Assembly: GCA_021647705.1 (NCBI GenBank)
Contig: JAKIUF010000011.1
Span: 1 to 64,000, forward strand
Reading direction: 5' to 3'
DNA from: Gammaproteobacteria bacterium
GTDB lineage: Bacteria > Pseudomonadota > Gammaproteobacteria > SZUA-152
DNA length: 64,000 nucleotides
Below are positions 1 through 8,984 of the stretch, one piece after another. Position 1 is the stretch's first letter. Every line of letters starts with the position of its first letter. The translations under genes and the position numbers were made by a program. Below the pieces are notes generated by a model. It was not told the origin of the DNA. It ran no database searches and worked only from the letters and a program-made list of their open reading frames with translations.

Positions 1-297
<297 letters not shown>

Positions 298-437
298 TAT
301 AACACCCAAGTGGTTTGTACTTGAGTGCTTATAAGTTAAGTTGACGGATATAACATAACCAACCTTAGCTAATATTATTACTATTCAACTTCCCTAATTC
401 GCGGAGCAAGCACATTGCTTGATCTGCAAACAGTTTT

Positions 438-553
438 CCTGGCGGCCATAGCGAAGTGGCACCACCCGATCCCATCTCGAACTCGGAAGTGAAACGCTTT
501 AGCGCCGATGGTAGTGTGGGGTTTCCCCATGTGAGAGTAGGTCACCGCCAGGT
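438..553 (+). rRNA. rrf: 5S ribosomal RNA
   Basis: The segment begins CCTGGCGGCCATAGCG and ends GTCACCGCCAGG, so the two ends pair as the 5S helix I. The internal CGATCCCATCTCGAACTCGG and the GAGAGTAGGTC loop E region are conserved 5S sequences. It lies about 140 nt after the 23S end, with no tRNA gene between them. Confidence 0.96.
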
Positions 554-562
554 TTTATTTCA

Positions 563-594
563 AAAACCCCATACTCGTTTGAGTATGGGGTTTT
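563..594 (+). terminator. Rho-independent terminator of the rRNA operon
   Basis: A 14-bp perfect stem (AAAACCCCATACTC / GAGTATGGGGTTTT) with a 4-nt loop runs into T-rich sequence directly after the 5S gene. Confidence 0.93.
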
Positions 595-879
595 CTTTTG
601 TCTGACAATAAATAAGTTTTACTATTCTTCCATATTATTCTCATATCTGTTGTTACTGTCAGTGCGATTCACGGTTAAGAAATAACCGTGTATGTCATTT
701 TATAATAAATTACAGACTTATTTTCCGGTTAATGCACGGGTAAATTTTTCGGGACGACTTTATTTGTTTCGCTACACTGCATTTTATATACGTCAATAAA
801 TTCTACGCTGGACATTATGCTACTGACAAAATTGGGTACTATTGGGTGTTAACGCAACCGAAGTGCTGAGTTATTTTTT
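595..879. other. AT-rich intergenic region
   Basis: This holds no recognisable gene. It must carry the promoter of the downstream cNMP/rhodanese gene, but no convincing -35/-10 pair could be fixed. The Shine-Dalgarno signal before the next gene is weak. Confidence 0.5.
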
Positions 880-1938
880 ATGCAAGAAGCAACACTCGAT
901 TTGATCGAATTTTCTTCACTGGTGCCCATCAAGGCGTTGGGCATGGCGCATTGCCGTGAGTTGCTGGATCAATCGGAAGTGAGTGTGGTGGGCAAAGGTG
1001 GGGTGGTTTTTGAACAGGGGGCTGAAGCAAAAAATATCTTGTACGTCATGGCCGGTGAGGTGGAATTGCATATTAATGGCAAAATGGAAAAGCGTATCAA
1101 GGGTGGCACCCGTCTGGCCAAATTGCCGTTGGAGCAGGGCAGGTATTATCAATATGCCGCACTCGCATTGACCGATGTGATCTGTGTCAGTGTGGATCCG
1201 GCTGTGCTGGATGGTATGCTTTCCTGGGGGCAGGCTGGTGGTTATGAAGTACAGGAGCTGGATGGTGTTCATGACGATAGTGCTGATGATTGGATGGCAA
1301 AATTGCTACAGGCAAAAGTTTTGCATCGTATTCCTCCGGCGAACATTCAGTCTGTTTTTATGAGTATGGCAACACATCATTTTACGCTGGGTGAAAGCGT
1401 TGTTCGACAGGGCGAAGAAGGCGAGCATTTTTATATTATCCGGGAAGGTCGGTGTCAGGTGAGCCGTAAGACGCGCAAAAATCCTGAAGGCATGTTGCTG
1501 GCAACTTTGCAGGAAGGTGACAGTTTCGGTGAGGAGGCGCTGATCTCCGGCGGTAAGCGAAATGCTTCTGTTATTATGGAGACAACGGGTGTGTTGATGA
1601 GCCTATCCAGAGCAGATTTTTTGGAGTTGCTCAAGGAGCCTTTATTGAAATGGATCAGTTATGCTGAGGGGCGTGAGTTGGCGGCTGATGGTGCAACCTG
1701 GGTTGATGTCCGCTTACCGGGTGAATATCAAACACGACATATTCAACACGGTGTGAACATTCCCTTGCCGTTGTTGCGGGCCAAGCTAGAAAAGCTGGAT
1801 AGCAAGATGAAATACCTGCTTTATTGCGACTCCGGTCGTCGGGCTTCCATTGCTGCTTATTTGTTAGCGCAACGGGGTTTTGACAGTTTCGCGCTGCAAG
1901 GTTCGCTGGACAACGTGCCTGCTTCGGAAATGGTGTAG
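880..1938 (+). CDS. Double cyclic-nucleotide-binding domain plus rhodanese protein
   Basis: The 352-residue protein has three parts. A degenerate cNMP-binding-like beta-roll lies at about residues 35-120, and a better one at about 155-255 carries the GEEALISGGKRNASV phosphate-cassette-like segment. A C-terminal rhodanese domain at about 268-345 has the putative active-site Cys in the loop YCDSGRRA. The predicted role is a cytosolic signal receptor or adaptor in which nucleotide binding or sulfur/persulfide chemistry is sensed. No DNA-binding HTH is visible, so it is not a simple CRP-type regulator. It follows the rRNA operon terminator and stands alone. The domain calls are firm; the ligand and output are unknown. 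Confidence 0.85.
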   Translation: MQEATLDLIEFSSLVPIKALGMAHCRELLDQSEVSVVGKGGVVFEQGAEAKNILYVMAGEVELHINGKMEKRIKGGTRLAKLPLEQGRYYQYAALALTDVICVSVDPAVLDGMLSWGQAGGYEVQELDGVHDDSADDWMAKLLQAKVLHRIPPANIQSVFMSMATHHFTLGESVVRQGEEGEHFYIIREGRCQVSRKTRKNPEGMLLATLQEGDSFGEEALISGGKRNASVIMETTGVLMSLSRADFLELLKEPLLKWISYAEGRELAADGATWVDVRLPGEYQTRHIQHGVNIPLPLLRAKLEKLDSKMKYLLYCDSGRRASIAAYLLAQRGFDSFALQGSLDNVPASEMV

Positions 1939-1997
1939 TCCTGGGGATATTTCCCGTGCGTGCTGCTTTCGTGAATACATTTTTGTAACCCTGGATA

Positions 1998-3011
1998 ATG
2001 ACACTCGCTCAAACGATTTTGACACTACTGGCTGATGGCGAATTTCAGTCTGGTCCAGCCTTGGGGCAGGCTACCGGCTGTAGTCGTACGGCTGTGTGGA
2101 AAGCGGTGCAGTCATTGCAAAATACTGGCCTGGAAATTTATTGTGTGCGCGGTAAAGGTTATCGTCTGGCGCAGCCGGTAGAGTTATTGAATCGTGACAG
2201 CATACTTGCAGCATTGGATATTGATACGCGGCAGGCTGTGCAACAGCTCGATGTGTATTATGAAATTGATTCCACCAATGCTCGTTTGCTGGAAGTAGCC
2301 AGACAGGAAAATACTTCTGGCTATGTTTGCATTGCCGAATGCCAACATATGGGGCGTGGGCGTCGAGGCCGCCGGTGGGTATCACCCCTTGGTGGTAATC
2401 TCTATCTCTCATTGCTGTGGCGGTTTCATGCGGGCGCGACTTCTTTGGGTGGTTTAAGCCTCGCTATTGCTGTGGCGATGGTGCGTGCTTTGCGTGATAG
2501 CGGGTTAGTGTCAGCACAACTGAAATGGCCTAACGATATTTTGCTGGACGGCCATAAACTGGCAGGCATTTTATTGGAGTTGTCAGGTGAATCCTCCGGA
2601 CCCTGCGCTGTAGTTGTGGGTGTGGGGCTGAATATCCGCACCCCTGTGAGAGAGATGTCGGCGGTGGATCAGCCGTGGACTGATCTTGAGTCTGCCCTGG
2701 GTAAAACAGTGTCGCGCAATGAACTGACGGCGTCTTTGTTACGCCATTTGGTGCATGCTGTTACCGATTTTGAACAGCAGGGCTTGATACCTTTTATGGA
2801 CGAATGGAAACAATGGGATGCTCTGGCAGGTCATGAGATTATCCTGGATTTACCCACGGGTGTGGTACGTGGCGTGGCACGCGGTGTGGACGAAAACGGT
2901 GCATTGTTGCTGGCACGTAATGGTGAATTACAGCGTCATCATAGTGGAGAGGTGTCGGTGAGGCTTTCGGCAAACATGGAGAGTTCGGGTACATATGGAG
3001 CAGGACAATGA
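1998..3011 (+). CDS. birA: Biotin operon repressor / biotin--[acetyl-CoA-carboxylase] ligase
   Basis: BirA activates biotin to biotinyl-AMP and attaches it to the BCCP subunit of acetyl-CoA carboxylase. The N-terminal winged helix (about residues 5-60, with TGCSRTAVWKAVQSL as recognition helix region) marks it as the bifunctional repressor/ligase form. The ligase signature GRGRRGRRW lies at about 118 and KWPNDI at about 175. A C-terminal SH3-like domain follows. At 337 aa it is slightly longer than the E. coli enzyme (321). Its stop overlaps the coaX start (ATGA), so the two are translationally coupled. Confidence 0.97.
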   Translation: MTLAQTILTLLADGEFQSGPALGQATGCSRTAVWKAVQSLQNTGLEIYCVRGKGYRLAQPVELLNRDSILAALDIDTRQAVQQLDVYYEIDSTNARLLEVARQENTSGYVCIAECQHMGRGRRGRRWVSPLGGNLYLSLLWRFHAGATSLGGLSLAIAVAMVRALRDSGLVSAQLKWPNDILLDGHKLAGILLELSGESSGPCAVVVGVGLNIRTPVREMSAVDQPWTDLESALGKTVSRNELTASLLRHLVHAVTDFEQQGLIPFMDEWKQWDALAGHEIILDLPTGVVRGVARGVDENGALLLARNGELQRHHSGEVSVRLSANMESSGTYGAGQ

Positions 3012-3808
3012 GTGTATTGTTGCTGGATGCGGGGAATACCCGCCTGAAATGGGCACTTTGTGAACGGGGACAATTTTTACAAAGCGGAGTATTTACCTAC
3101 GAGTGGTCAACATTGCTCGCACAGTTTCAAACGCAGTGGGGGGATCTGGCAAAGAAGGGCATGATCAAGAAACTGGTACTGAGTAATGTCGCGGGAGAGC
3201 GCCTTGAGTCATTGTTGCGTCAGTGGTGGCTTGGCATTTGTTTGCAGGAAAAGGCATTACAGGAAACAGCCCTCTTGACGATAGACATTGTGCAGGCGCA
3301 GGCACAAGCTTTCGGTGTGCAGTGTGCCTACCGGCAACCGAGGCAGCTGGGTGCCGACCGCTGGGCTGCGCTGGTAGCGGCCCGATATCATATTACCGGT
3401 GCTTGTTGCGTGATTGCCTGTGGCACTGCACTGACTATCGATGTGCTTGATGCAGAAGGGGTACATGTCGGTGGTCTGATTGCCCCAGGCATGGCGACAA
3501 TGCGGCAAAGTCTGCTGGCGAACACGACACAAATTACAGCACAAATTGAGACTGCTGAGGCAACGAACACATCAATATTTTGTGTGCAGGATACAGTCAG
3601 CGCGGTGCAGACAGGTATAATGGCGGCTACTACAGGTGCAGTACAGCAGGTGCTACAACAATGTCGAGAGCACGGGCAGTTAACCCCCGTCTGCGTGGTA
3701 ACCGGGGGCGATGCTCAGTTGCTTCTACCGGTCTTACCTAAAGGCAGCTTACATGGAGCAGAATGGGTGTTAAAAGGTCTGGCGATTATTGCCGAGTGTA
3801 ATGAATAA
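3008..3808 (+). CDS. coaX: Type III pantothenate kinase
   Basis: CoaX phosphorylates pantothenate in the first step of coenzyme A synthesis and belongs to the ASKHA fold. Visible motifs are the N-terminal phosphate loop LLLDAGNTRLKWAL, the pantothenate-binding GADRWAALVAARY, and the ACGTALTIDVLD/GGLIAPG block. The length of 266 aa is normal. It overlaps birA by 4 nt. The birA-coaX pairing is common in gammaproteobacteria and couples two cofactor functions. Confidence 0.96.
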   Translation: MSVLLLDAGNTRLKWALCERGQFLQSGVFTYEWSTLLAQFQTQWGDLAKKGMIKKLVLSNVAGERLESLLRQWWLGICLQEKALQETALLTIDIVQAQAQAFGVQCAYRQPRQLGADRWAALVAARYHITGACCVIACGTALTIDVLDAEGVHVGGLIAPGMATMRQSLLANTTQITAQIETAEATNTSIFCVQDTVSAVQTGIMAATTGAVQQVLQQCREHGQLTPVCVVTGGDAQLLLPVLPKGSLHGAEWVLKGLAIIAECNE

Positions 3809-3867
3809 ATAATCCTAGGATAATCAACAATGGAGTTTGTCGTGTGGGCTGGCGGAATGTGTTGTAA

Positions 3868-4587
3868 ATGCTAAAAATTCTTTTCCTATTTTTTTTACTG
3901 CTTAATGCTGTTTATTTTTATACACAGTTTGATGATACCACTGAGCTGGCATCGTCCACGGTGCTGAAGCAGCCCCCATTGCCACAGGGCGTTGATAAGC
4001 TCATTTTGCTGCGTGAGCATGGTTTGGCTGGGGAAAATGCGCCACTCCCGGAAGCTCCCGCAGACAAGCCATCGGTAAAAGCAATTGATATGCTGGTCAA
4101 ACCTCTTGAGCTGCAAGATGAGCCTTCCTGTTTCACTCTTGGCCCTTTTAACAGTACTGATATCGCCAAGCGTAGCTCTGAAACCCTTGCTGCATTGGGT
4201 GTTGATGTTAAATCTCGCGAAATATCCCAGCGTACCCCCAGGGGGTATTGGGTGTATCTACCTTCCTCAAAAAGTTATCAGTCTGCTAAACGTAAAGTCA
4301 CAGAGCTACAGAAAAAGGGCTTAAACGATTTGTATATTATGGGTAAGGGGAACCATCAGAATGCGATTTCGCTGGGTTTGTTCACCCGTGAAAGCGCTGC
4401 AAACAGCCGATTCCAGCAAGTCAAAAAATTGGGCTTGAAAGCAGTGTTGGAAATCCAGTATCGTACCAACAAGCAAACTTGGTTGGACTTGGCGGTGCCC
4501 GGTGAGCAATCTGCTACCGTAGCAAAAATCACCGAAATGGTAGATGGTTTACAGCGGGCCAAGTTGGGGCAGACTGAGTGCGAATGA
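3868..4587 (+). CDS. Membrane-anchored SPOR-domain protein
   Basis: The protein has one N-terminal membrane segment (residues about 2-20, LKILFLFFLLLNAVYF), a Pro-rich linker, and a SPOR domain at about residues 84-165 (FTLGPFNS start, then KGNHQNAISLGLFT). SPOR domains bind denuded septal peptidoglycan. The protein is therefore expected in the inner membrane facing the periplasm, possibly recruited to division sites. It follows coaX by 59 nt and probably belongs to the birA-coaX unit, as is frequent in gammaproteobacteria. A specific role is not known. Confidence 0.88.
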   Translation: MLKILFLFFLLLNAVYFYTQFDDTTELASSTVLKQPPLPQGVDKLILLREHGLAGENAPLPEAPADKPSVKAIDMLVKPLELQDEPSCFTLGPFNSTDIAKRSSETLAALGVDVKSREISQRTPRGYWVYLPSSKSYQSAKRKVTELQKKGLNDLYIMGKGNHQNAISLGLFTRESAANSRFQQVKKLGLKAVLEIQYRTNKQTWLDLAVPGEQSATVAKITEMVDGLQRAKLGQTECE

Positions 4588-4616
4588 GGGGGGCTGATAT
4601 TGTTGTTCGGTTTCCG

Positions 4617-4645
4617 TTGCGAAAACGAAGGCAAATGCCTACAAT
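4617..4645 (+). promoter_or_regulatory. Sigma-70 promoter of tRNA-Thr
   Basis: A -35 TTGCGA (4617-4622) and a -10 TACAAT (4640-4645) are separated by exactly 17 bp. The expected start is about 12 nt before the mature tRNA. Confidence 0.65.
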
Positions 4646-4663
4646 AGCGCCCCTGATTAACAG

Positions 4664-4739
4664 GCCGACGTAGCACAATTGGTAGTGCAACGCACTTGTA
4701 ATGCGTAGGTTCGCGGTTCGAGTCCGTGCGTCGGCACCA
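4664..4739 (+). tRNA. thrT: tRNA-Thr (anticodon UGU)
   Basis: A full cloverleaf can be drawn. The acceptor stem is GCCGACG/CGTCGGC with encoded ACCA. The D arm is GCAC..GTGC, the anticodon stem ACGCA/TGCGT with loop CTTGTAA giving anticodon UGU, and the T arm CGCGG-TTCGAGT-CCGTG. It reads ACA codons. Confidence 0.96.
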
Positions 4740-4810
4740 TTTTTTTGTACCACAACCCCATTATTTAGTGATTGAGCTTAATCTATTTGTAAATGAAGGG
4801 ACTTTCCGTA

Positions 4811-5311
4811 ATGCAAAGTAATATGCTCAGGCGAAAAAGTTTCTGCATCGGGCTGGTGTTGCTGGTATTGACTTTGTTCAGTGGGCAATCGTTTGCGGAT
4901 ATCTCAAGTGGCCAAGCGGCTATTCTCAAAGGGGATTTCCCCCGCGCCTTCAAAGAATTCAAAGTAGATGCAGATAAAGGTGTCCCTTATGCACAAGCGA
5001 CCGTGGGTGTGATGTTGCACCTTGGGCAGGGAGTGAAGCGTAATCTCTCACAAGCTTTTTTCTGGTATAAAAAGGCGGCAGACCAAGGCTATGATGCAGG
5101 TGTGGCGAATGTTGGCATTATGTATTACAAAGGGGCTGGCACCGAACAGAATGATGTAAAAGCCTACGCATGGCTGGATCTTGCCAGCCATATTCGTGGT
5201 GGCCGAGAACACAATGCCAAGGCTAAGGCCGCTAGTTTTTTATCGCCAGCACAATTGAAAAAGGCCCAGCAACTGGCCGCCTCGTTACGCAAGAAATTCG
5301 ACAAAAAATAA
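4811..5311 (+). CDS. Secreted Sel1-like repeat protein
   Basis: The protein has a signal peptide (MLRRKSFCIGLVLLVL.. ending ..GQSFAD) and two to three Sel1-type repeats: AQATVGVMLHLGQGVKRNLSQAFFWYKKAA, then the next unit AGVANVGIMYYKGAGTEQ. Sel1 repeats form TPR-like solenoids for protein interaction, here in the periplasm. An in-frame ATG lies 18 nt upstream at 4793. The start at 4811 is preferred because AAGGGA sits about 9 nt before it, while 4793 has no ribosome site. The partner is unknown. Confidence 0.85.
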   Translation: MQSNMLRRKSFCIGLVLLVLTLFSGQSFADISSGQAAILKGDFPRAFKEFKVDADKGVPYAQATVGVMLHLGQGVKRNLSQAFFWYKKAADQGYDAGVANVGIMYYKGAGTEQNDVKAYAWLDLASHIRGGREHNAKAKAASFLSPAQLKKAQQLAASLRKKFDKK

Positions 5312-5512
5312 CCTGAAAATACGCCTGTACAGGTTTTGTTGTTTATTCCTGTTGCTTGAATCGATAGCTGTTTACACCGATTGTCTCTCTGCTGGTTGTT
5401 TTTGAAAAACACGAGTTTTTGTTTGCAAGCCAATTGTCCGACAATGCGCTTTCCTGTGCTGGTGTTTGTTTAAAAAGCTCGTTAGGATGTTGGCCTCTGT
5501 TGCAATGCACGG

Positions 5513-5920
5513 ATGGGATTTGTGGGGATGGACGGCGATAACAAAACGCAAAACACAAAGACAGCAGGCCGACCTGAGGCAGAAGATAAACGCCTGGCTC
5601 ATCGGCACACGCTGGAACTGGATACGGAAGTGCATTTTCACGAGCAATATGTGAAAGGGATGTTCCGCTGTCGTACGGGCAATATCGGTCTGAACGGTGT
5701 TTTTTTACCATCAGAAAAAATGCCCATCATCAGCAAAACGGACATTGAGCTGGTATTTCATGCGCACGCCGGGGCTGATCCGACACAACACCGTATCTCT
5801 GCCAAAGTGGTGCGCACGGCAGCAGATGGTGCCGCACTGGTTTTTTGTCCTAAAGATGAGCAACAAATACAGGAATTACGGCATTTTTTGCTTAAGGCCA
5901 AGGTGGCCAACCGACAATAA
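5513..5920 (+). CDS. PilZ-like domain protein
   Basis: The small 135-aa cytosolic protein begins with a polar stretch followed by RLAHRH (PilZ RxxxR-like), a beta-rich core, GNIGLNGVFL, and a hydrophobic C-terminal helix. The second c-di-GMP motif (D/N-x-S-x-x-G) is present only in altered form, with Gly in place of Ser. Binding of c-di-GMP is therefore uncertain. Two other c-di-GMP genes lie in the window (8985-10898 and 59732-60919), so the network exists. The start could also be the ATG at 5531. Confidence 0.65.
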   Translation: MGFVGMDGDNKTQNTKTAGRPEAEDKRLAHRHTLELDTEVHFHEQYVKGMFRCRTGNIGLNGVFLPSEKMPIISKTDIELVFHAHAGADPTQHRISAKVVRTAADGAALVFCPKDEQQIQELRHFLLKAKVANRQ

Positions 5921-5968
5921 TTACCCGTCTTTTCCTTTTCTACCCCCTAGTAATTCTGCCGGGCCTTT

Positions 5969-5987
5969 CTCGTTGTAAAACAACGAG
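5969..5987. promoter_or_regulatory. Inverted repeat upstream of htpG
   Basis: A perfect 8-bp inverted repeat CTCGTTGT-AAA-ACAACGAG sits about 65 nt before the htpG start, beside an AT-rich CATAAT that could be a -10. It could be an operator or the terminator of the PilZ-like gene. A clear sigma-32 promoter was not found. Confidence 0.4.
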
Positions 5988-6051
5988 GCATAATACGTCC
6001 CATAAATTTCTGTGATTGACACAAACAAATATAGTGCAAGGAGTAAAAACG

Positions 6052-7971
6052 ATGGTGGTTAAAGCGCATAAAGAAACCCTGGGATTTCAGACTGAGGTGA
6101 AGCAACTGCTGCATCTCATGATTCACTCACTTTATAGCAATAAAGAGATTTTTCTGCGTGAACTGATTTCCAATGCCTCGGATGCTGCCGACAAACTGCG
6201 GTTTGAAGGTTTGTCTGACGATGCATTGTTTGAAGGTGATGCGGATTTCAAAATTCACGTTGCGTTTGATAAAGAAGCACGCACCATCACCATCAGTGAC
6301 AACGGCATCGGCATGTCACGCCAGGAAGTGATTGAACATATTGGCACCATTGCCAAATCCGGTACGGCCAAATTTTTTGAATCCCTGACGGGCGACCAGG
6401 CAAAAGACGCCAATTTGATTGGTCAGTTCGGTGTGGGTTTTTATTCTTCGTTCATCGTCGCAGACAAAGTGACCCTGACTACCCGCCGCGCCGGGTTGGG
6501 TGCGGAGCATGGTGTGCGCTGGGAGTCGGCAGGTGAAGGCGAATATAGCCTGGAAACCGTGGAAATGGATACCCATGGTACCGTGGTGCAATTACACCTG
6601 CGTGAAAATGAAGATGAATTTTTAGATGGCATGCGCCTGCGCAATATCATCGGCAAATACTCTGACCACATTACGTTGCCCATTATGATGGAAAAGCAGC
6701 AGTTTGGTGCGACAGAAGACGATGAGGAAAAAGATAAAGCTGCGGAGCCAGAGCTCGAAGTGGTTAACCGTGCATCCGCGTTATGGGCACGCCCCAAGAG
6801 CGATATCACCGACGATGAATACAACGAATTTTACAAACACGTTGCCCACGATTTTGAAGACCCACTGGCACGCACGCATAATCGGGTGGAAGGAAACTAT
6901 GAATATACTTCGTTGCTGTATATTCCGGCACGAGCACCGTTTGATTTGTGGGATCGGGAGCAGCGTCATGGCATAAAGCTCTATGTGCGTCGCGTATTTA
7001 TAATGGATGATGCTGATCAACTGATGCCAAATTATCTGCGTTTTGTGCGCGGTGTTATTGATTCTGCGGATTTGCCATTAAACGTATCCCGGGAAATTCT
7101 TCAGCACAACAAGGCCATTGATACCATTCGTGCCGGTTCAGTGAAAAAAGTGCTTAGCCTGCTTGAAAACATGGCCAAAAATGACGCCGAAAAATATGCC
7201 ACGTTCTGGAAAGAGTTTGGACGGGTAATCAAGGAAGGACCAGGCGAAGACTTTGCAAACAAAGAACGCATTGCCAAGTTATTGCGTTTTTCCAGCACTC
7301 ATACCGACAGCGAAACCCAGGATGTGTCGTTGCAGGATTATGTGAGCCGAATGAAAGAGGGACAGAAGGATATTTATTATGTAACCGCAGAAAGTTTTTC
7401 GGCAGCGAAAAACAGCCCGCACCTGGAGATTTTCCGTAACAAAGGCATAGAAGTGTTGTTGTTGGCGGATCGTGTTGACGAATGGATGATCAGCTCATTG
7501 ACTGAGTTTGATGATAAACCTGTGAAATCGGTGGCTCAGGGTGAACTGGACCTGGGTGAGTTGGAAGACGAAAAGGAAAAGGCCGAGAAGGAAGAGACCA
7601 GCAAAGCCTTCACCGAAATTGTCGAGCGTATTAAAACAGCGCTGGGTGATGATGTGAGCGAAGTACGAGTTACCCATCGCCTGACATCTTCGCCAGCCTG
7701 CTTGGTAACCGGTGAAAATGATATGAGTGCCAATCTGGAGCGCATCCTTAAATCAGCAGGCCAGAATATGCCGGGTAGCAAACCGGTTTTTGAAATCAAT
7801 CCTGGGCATCCCCTGGTCTTGAAGCTAAAAGATGAAGCTGACGAGGGCCGTTTCACGGAATTAACAAAAGTGCTGTTTGATCAGGCGCTGCTGGCCGAAG
7901 GTGGTCAACTGGATGATCCGGCGACGTTTGTGCGCCGCATGAATGAGTTGCTGCTGGCCATGGCAAAATAG
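6052..7971 (+). CDS. htpG: Molecular chaperone HtpG (Hsp90)
   Basis: HtpG is the bacterial Hsp90, an ATP-dependent cytosolic chaperone. The GHKL ATPase motifs are present: [14 protein letters not shown] near the N-terminus, DNGIGM, GTIAKSG and the lid [11 protein letters not shown]. The middle and C-terminal dimerisation domains follow, ending near [15 protein letters not shown]. The length from 6052 is 639 aa, close to the usual 620-640. The frame is open upstream to a TTG at 6016, but ATG 6052 has AAGGAG 8 nt before it and matches the family start ([14 protein letters not shown]). Confidence 0.97.
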   Translation: MVVKAHKETLGFQTEVKQLLHLMIHSLYSNKEIFLRELISNASDAADKLRFEGLSDDALFEGDADFKIHVAFDKEARTITISDNGIGMSRQEVIEHIGTIAKSGTAKFFESLTGDQAKDANLIGQFGVGFYSSFIVADKVTLTTRRAGLGAEHGVRWESAGEGEYSLETVEMDTHGTVVQLHLRENEDEFLDGMRLRNIIGKYSDHITLPIMMEKQQFGATEDDEEKDKAAEPELEVVNRASALWARPKSDITDDEYNEFYKHVAHDFEDPLARTHNRVEGNYEYTSLLYIPARAPFDLWDREQRHGIKLYVRRVFIMDDADQLMPNYLRFVRGVIDSADLPLNVSREILQHNKAIDTIRAGSVKKVLSLLENMAKNDAEKYATFWKEFGRVIKEGPGEDFANKERIAKLLRFSSTHTDSETQDVSLQDYVSRMKEGQKDIYYVTAESFSAAKNSPHLEIFRNKGIEVLLLADRVDEWMISSLTEFDDKPVKSVAQGELDLGELEDEKEKAEKEETSKAFTEIVERIKTALGDDVSEVRVTHRLTSSPACLVTGENDMSANLERILKSAGQNMPGSKPVFEINPGHPLVLKLKDEADEGRFTELTKVLFDQALLAEGGQLDDPATFVRRMNELLLAMAK

Positions 7972-7985
7972 TTTTTGCCAGCCGC

Positions 7986-8693
7986 TTGGAATTTCCGCAG
8001 CCCTTGATCGAAGGACGTTTGCTCAAACGTTATAAACGTTTCCTGGCAGATGTTGAATTAAAAAAGGGTGAAGTGATTACGGCGCACACTGCAAATACCG
8101 GTGCGATGACCGGTTGCAGTGAGCCCGGCAGTCGCGTGTGGCTCAGTATTTCTGATAATCCCAAGCGCAAGTATCCTCATAGTTGGGAAATTGTAGAAGT
8201 CGCTCCGAAGGTGTTGTGTGGTATTAACACCTTGCTGGGCAATCATCTGGTGAACGAAGCCATTGTTGCAGACCGGGTACCTGAGTTAAAAGGCTATGCC
8301 CATATTCGTCGTGAAGTACCTTACGGCGAAGAACGTAGCCGTATCGATTTGTTGCTGGAACCTTCCGGGTCTGCGCCTCCCTGTTATGTTGAAGTGAAAA
8401 ACGTCACTCTGGCGGACAACGGTGTGGCATTATTTCCTGATGCTGTAACGGTACGTGGTACAAAGCACCTGCGTGAATTAACTCATGTTGTTGAGCAGGG
8501 CGCGCGAGCGGTGATTTTTTATTGTGTACAACGAAATGATTGTCGTGAATTTCGTCCGGCAGAGACAATTGATGCGGTTTATGCTCAAACGTTGCGCGAG
8601 GCGATGGAAAAAGGTGTTGAAGCTATTGCTTATCAGGCAGACGTTAGTGTGACCGGTATTCGTCTGACAAAAGTCATGCCGGTTTGTGTGTAA
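7986..8693 (+). CDS. sfsA: Sugar fermentation stimulation protein A homologue
   Basis: This is an SfsA-family protein (235 aa), an OB-fold/nuclease-like protein linked to sugar metabolism gene regulation in E. coli; its biochemical role is still unclear. Conserved blocks are ANTGAMTGCSEPGSRVWLS, RKYPHSWEIVEV, RIDLLLE, and YVEVKNVTL with a restriction-endonuclease-like E-x-K. The start is TTG at 7986: the resulting MEFPQPL..RYKRFLADVE lines up with the known family N-terminus, and no ATG fits. It begins 15 nt after htpG. Confidence 0.94.
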   Translation: MEFPQPLIEGRLLKRYKRFLADVELKKGEVITAHTANTGAMTGCSEPGSRVWLSISDNPKRKYPHSWEIVEVAPKVLCGINTLLGNHLVNEAIVADRVPELKGYAHIRREVPYGEERSRIDLLLEPSGSAPPCYVEVKNVTLADNGVALFPDAVTVRGTKHLRELTHVVEQGARAVIFYCVQRNDCREFRPAETIDAVYAQTLREAMEKGVEAIAYQADVSVTGIRLTKVMPVCV

Positions 8694-8706
8694 GCTTGGT
8701 TAAAAT

Positions 8707-8984
8707 GTGAATTAAGCGCTAAAAACACTCACTTTAAAAAATTACCGGGTATTTAATACAGAGGCCGCAGAGACGCAGAGAACACAAAGTTTTCTGTGTT
8801 TTTCTCTGCGTCCTTTGCGCCTCTGCGACCTCTGCGTTAATAACACGTTACTTGCCAGTGCCATGACACGATGTGTTGGAACGTTTGTCTGGAGGGGGCA
8901 CCTCTGGATTCCGGCTAAAAACATACCGGAATGGTGGCGTTTTCAGTAAAAATACTAACGGAGTGATTGAGCCCTTAATTCACA
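8707..8984. mobile_element. MITE-like repeat, copy A (most complete)
   Basis: The left end TGTGAATTAAGCGCTAAA starts at 8706. The right end at 8971-8984 is its inverted form (GCCCTTAATTCACA). Inside lies a long imperfect hairpin made of CAGAGACGCAGAG-type sequence (about 8760-8836), followed by TAACACGTTACTTGCCAGTGCCA. It has no coding capacity. The left about 157 bp is shared with copies at 16961 and 26225, and the terminal motif with 44704, 51393/51621 and 63940. The right end abuts the stop codon of the neighbouring EAL gene. Confidence 0.75.

Noticed and set aside
298-437. tRNA gene in the 23S-5S spacer
   Set aside because: No cloverleaf or conserved T-loop sequence is present in the spacer.
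5960-6010. Sigma-32 heat-shock promoter for htpG
   Set aside because: CCCAT at 5999 and TTGTAA at 5973 are too far apart (20 nt) for the sigma-32 spacing.
6016-6051. TTG start extending htpG by 12 codons
   Set aside because: AAGGAG sits before ATG 6052, and the family N-terminus begins there.
8750-8845. CRISPR-like regularity in the CAGAGACGCAGAG stretches
   Set aside because: These are the two arms of a single hairpin, not direct repeats separated by spacers.
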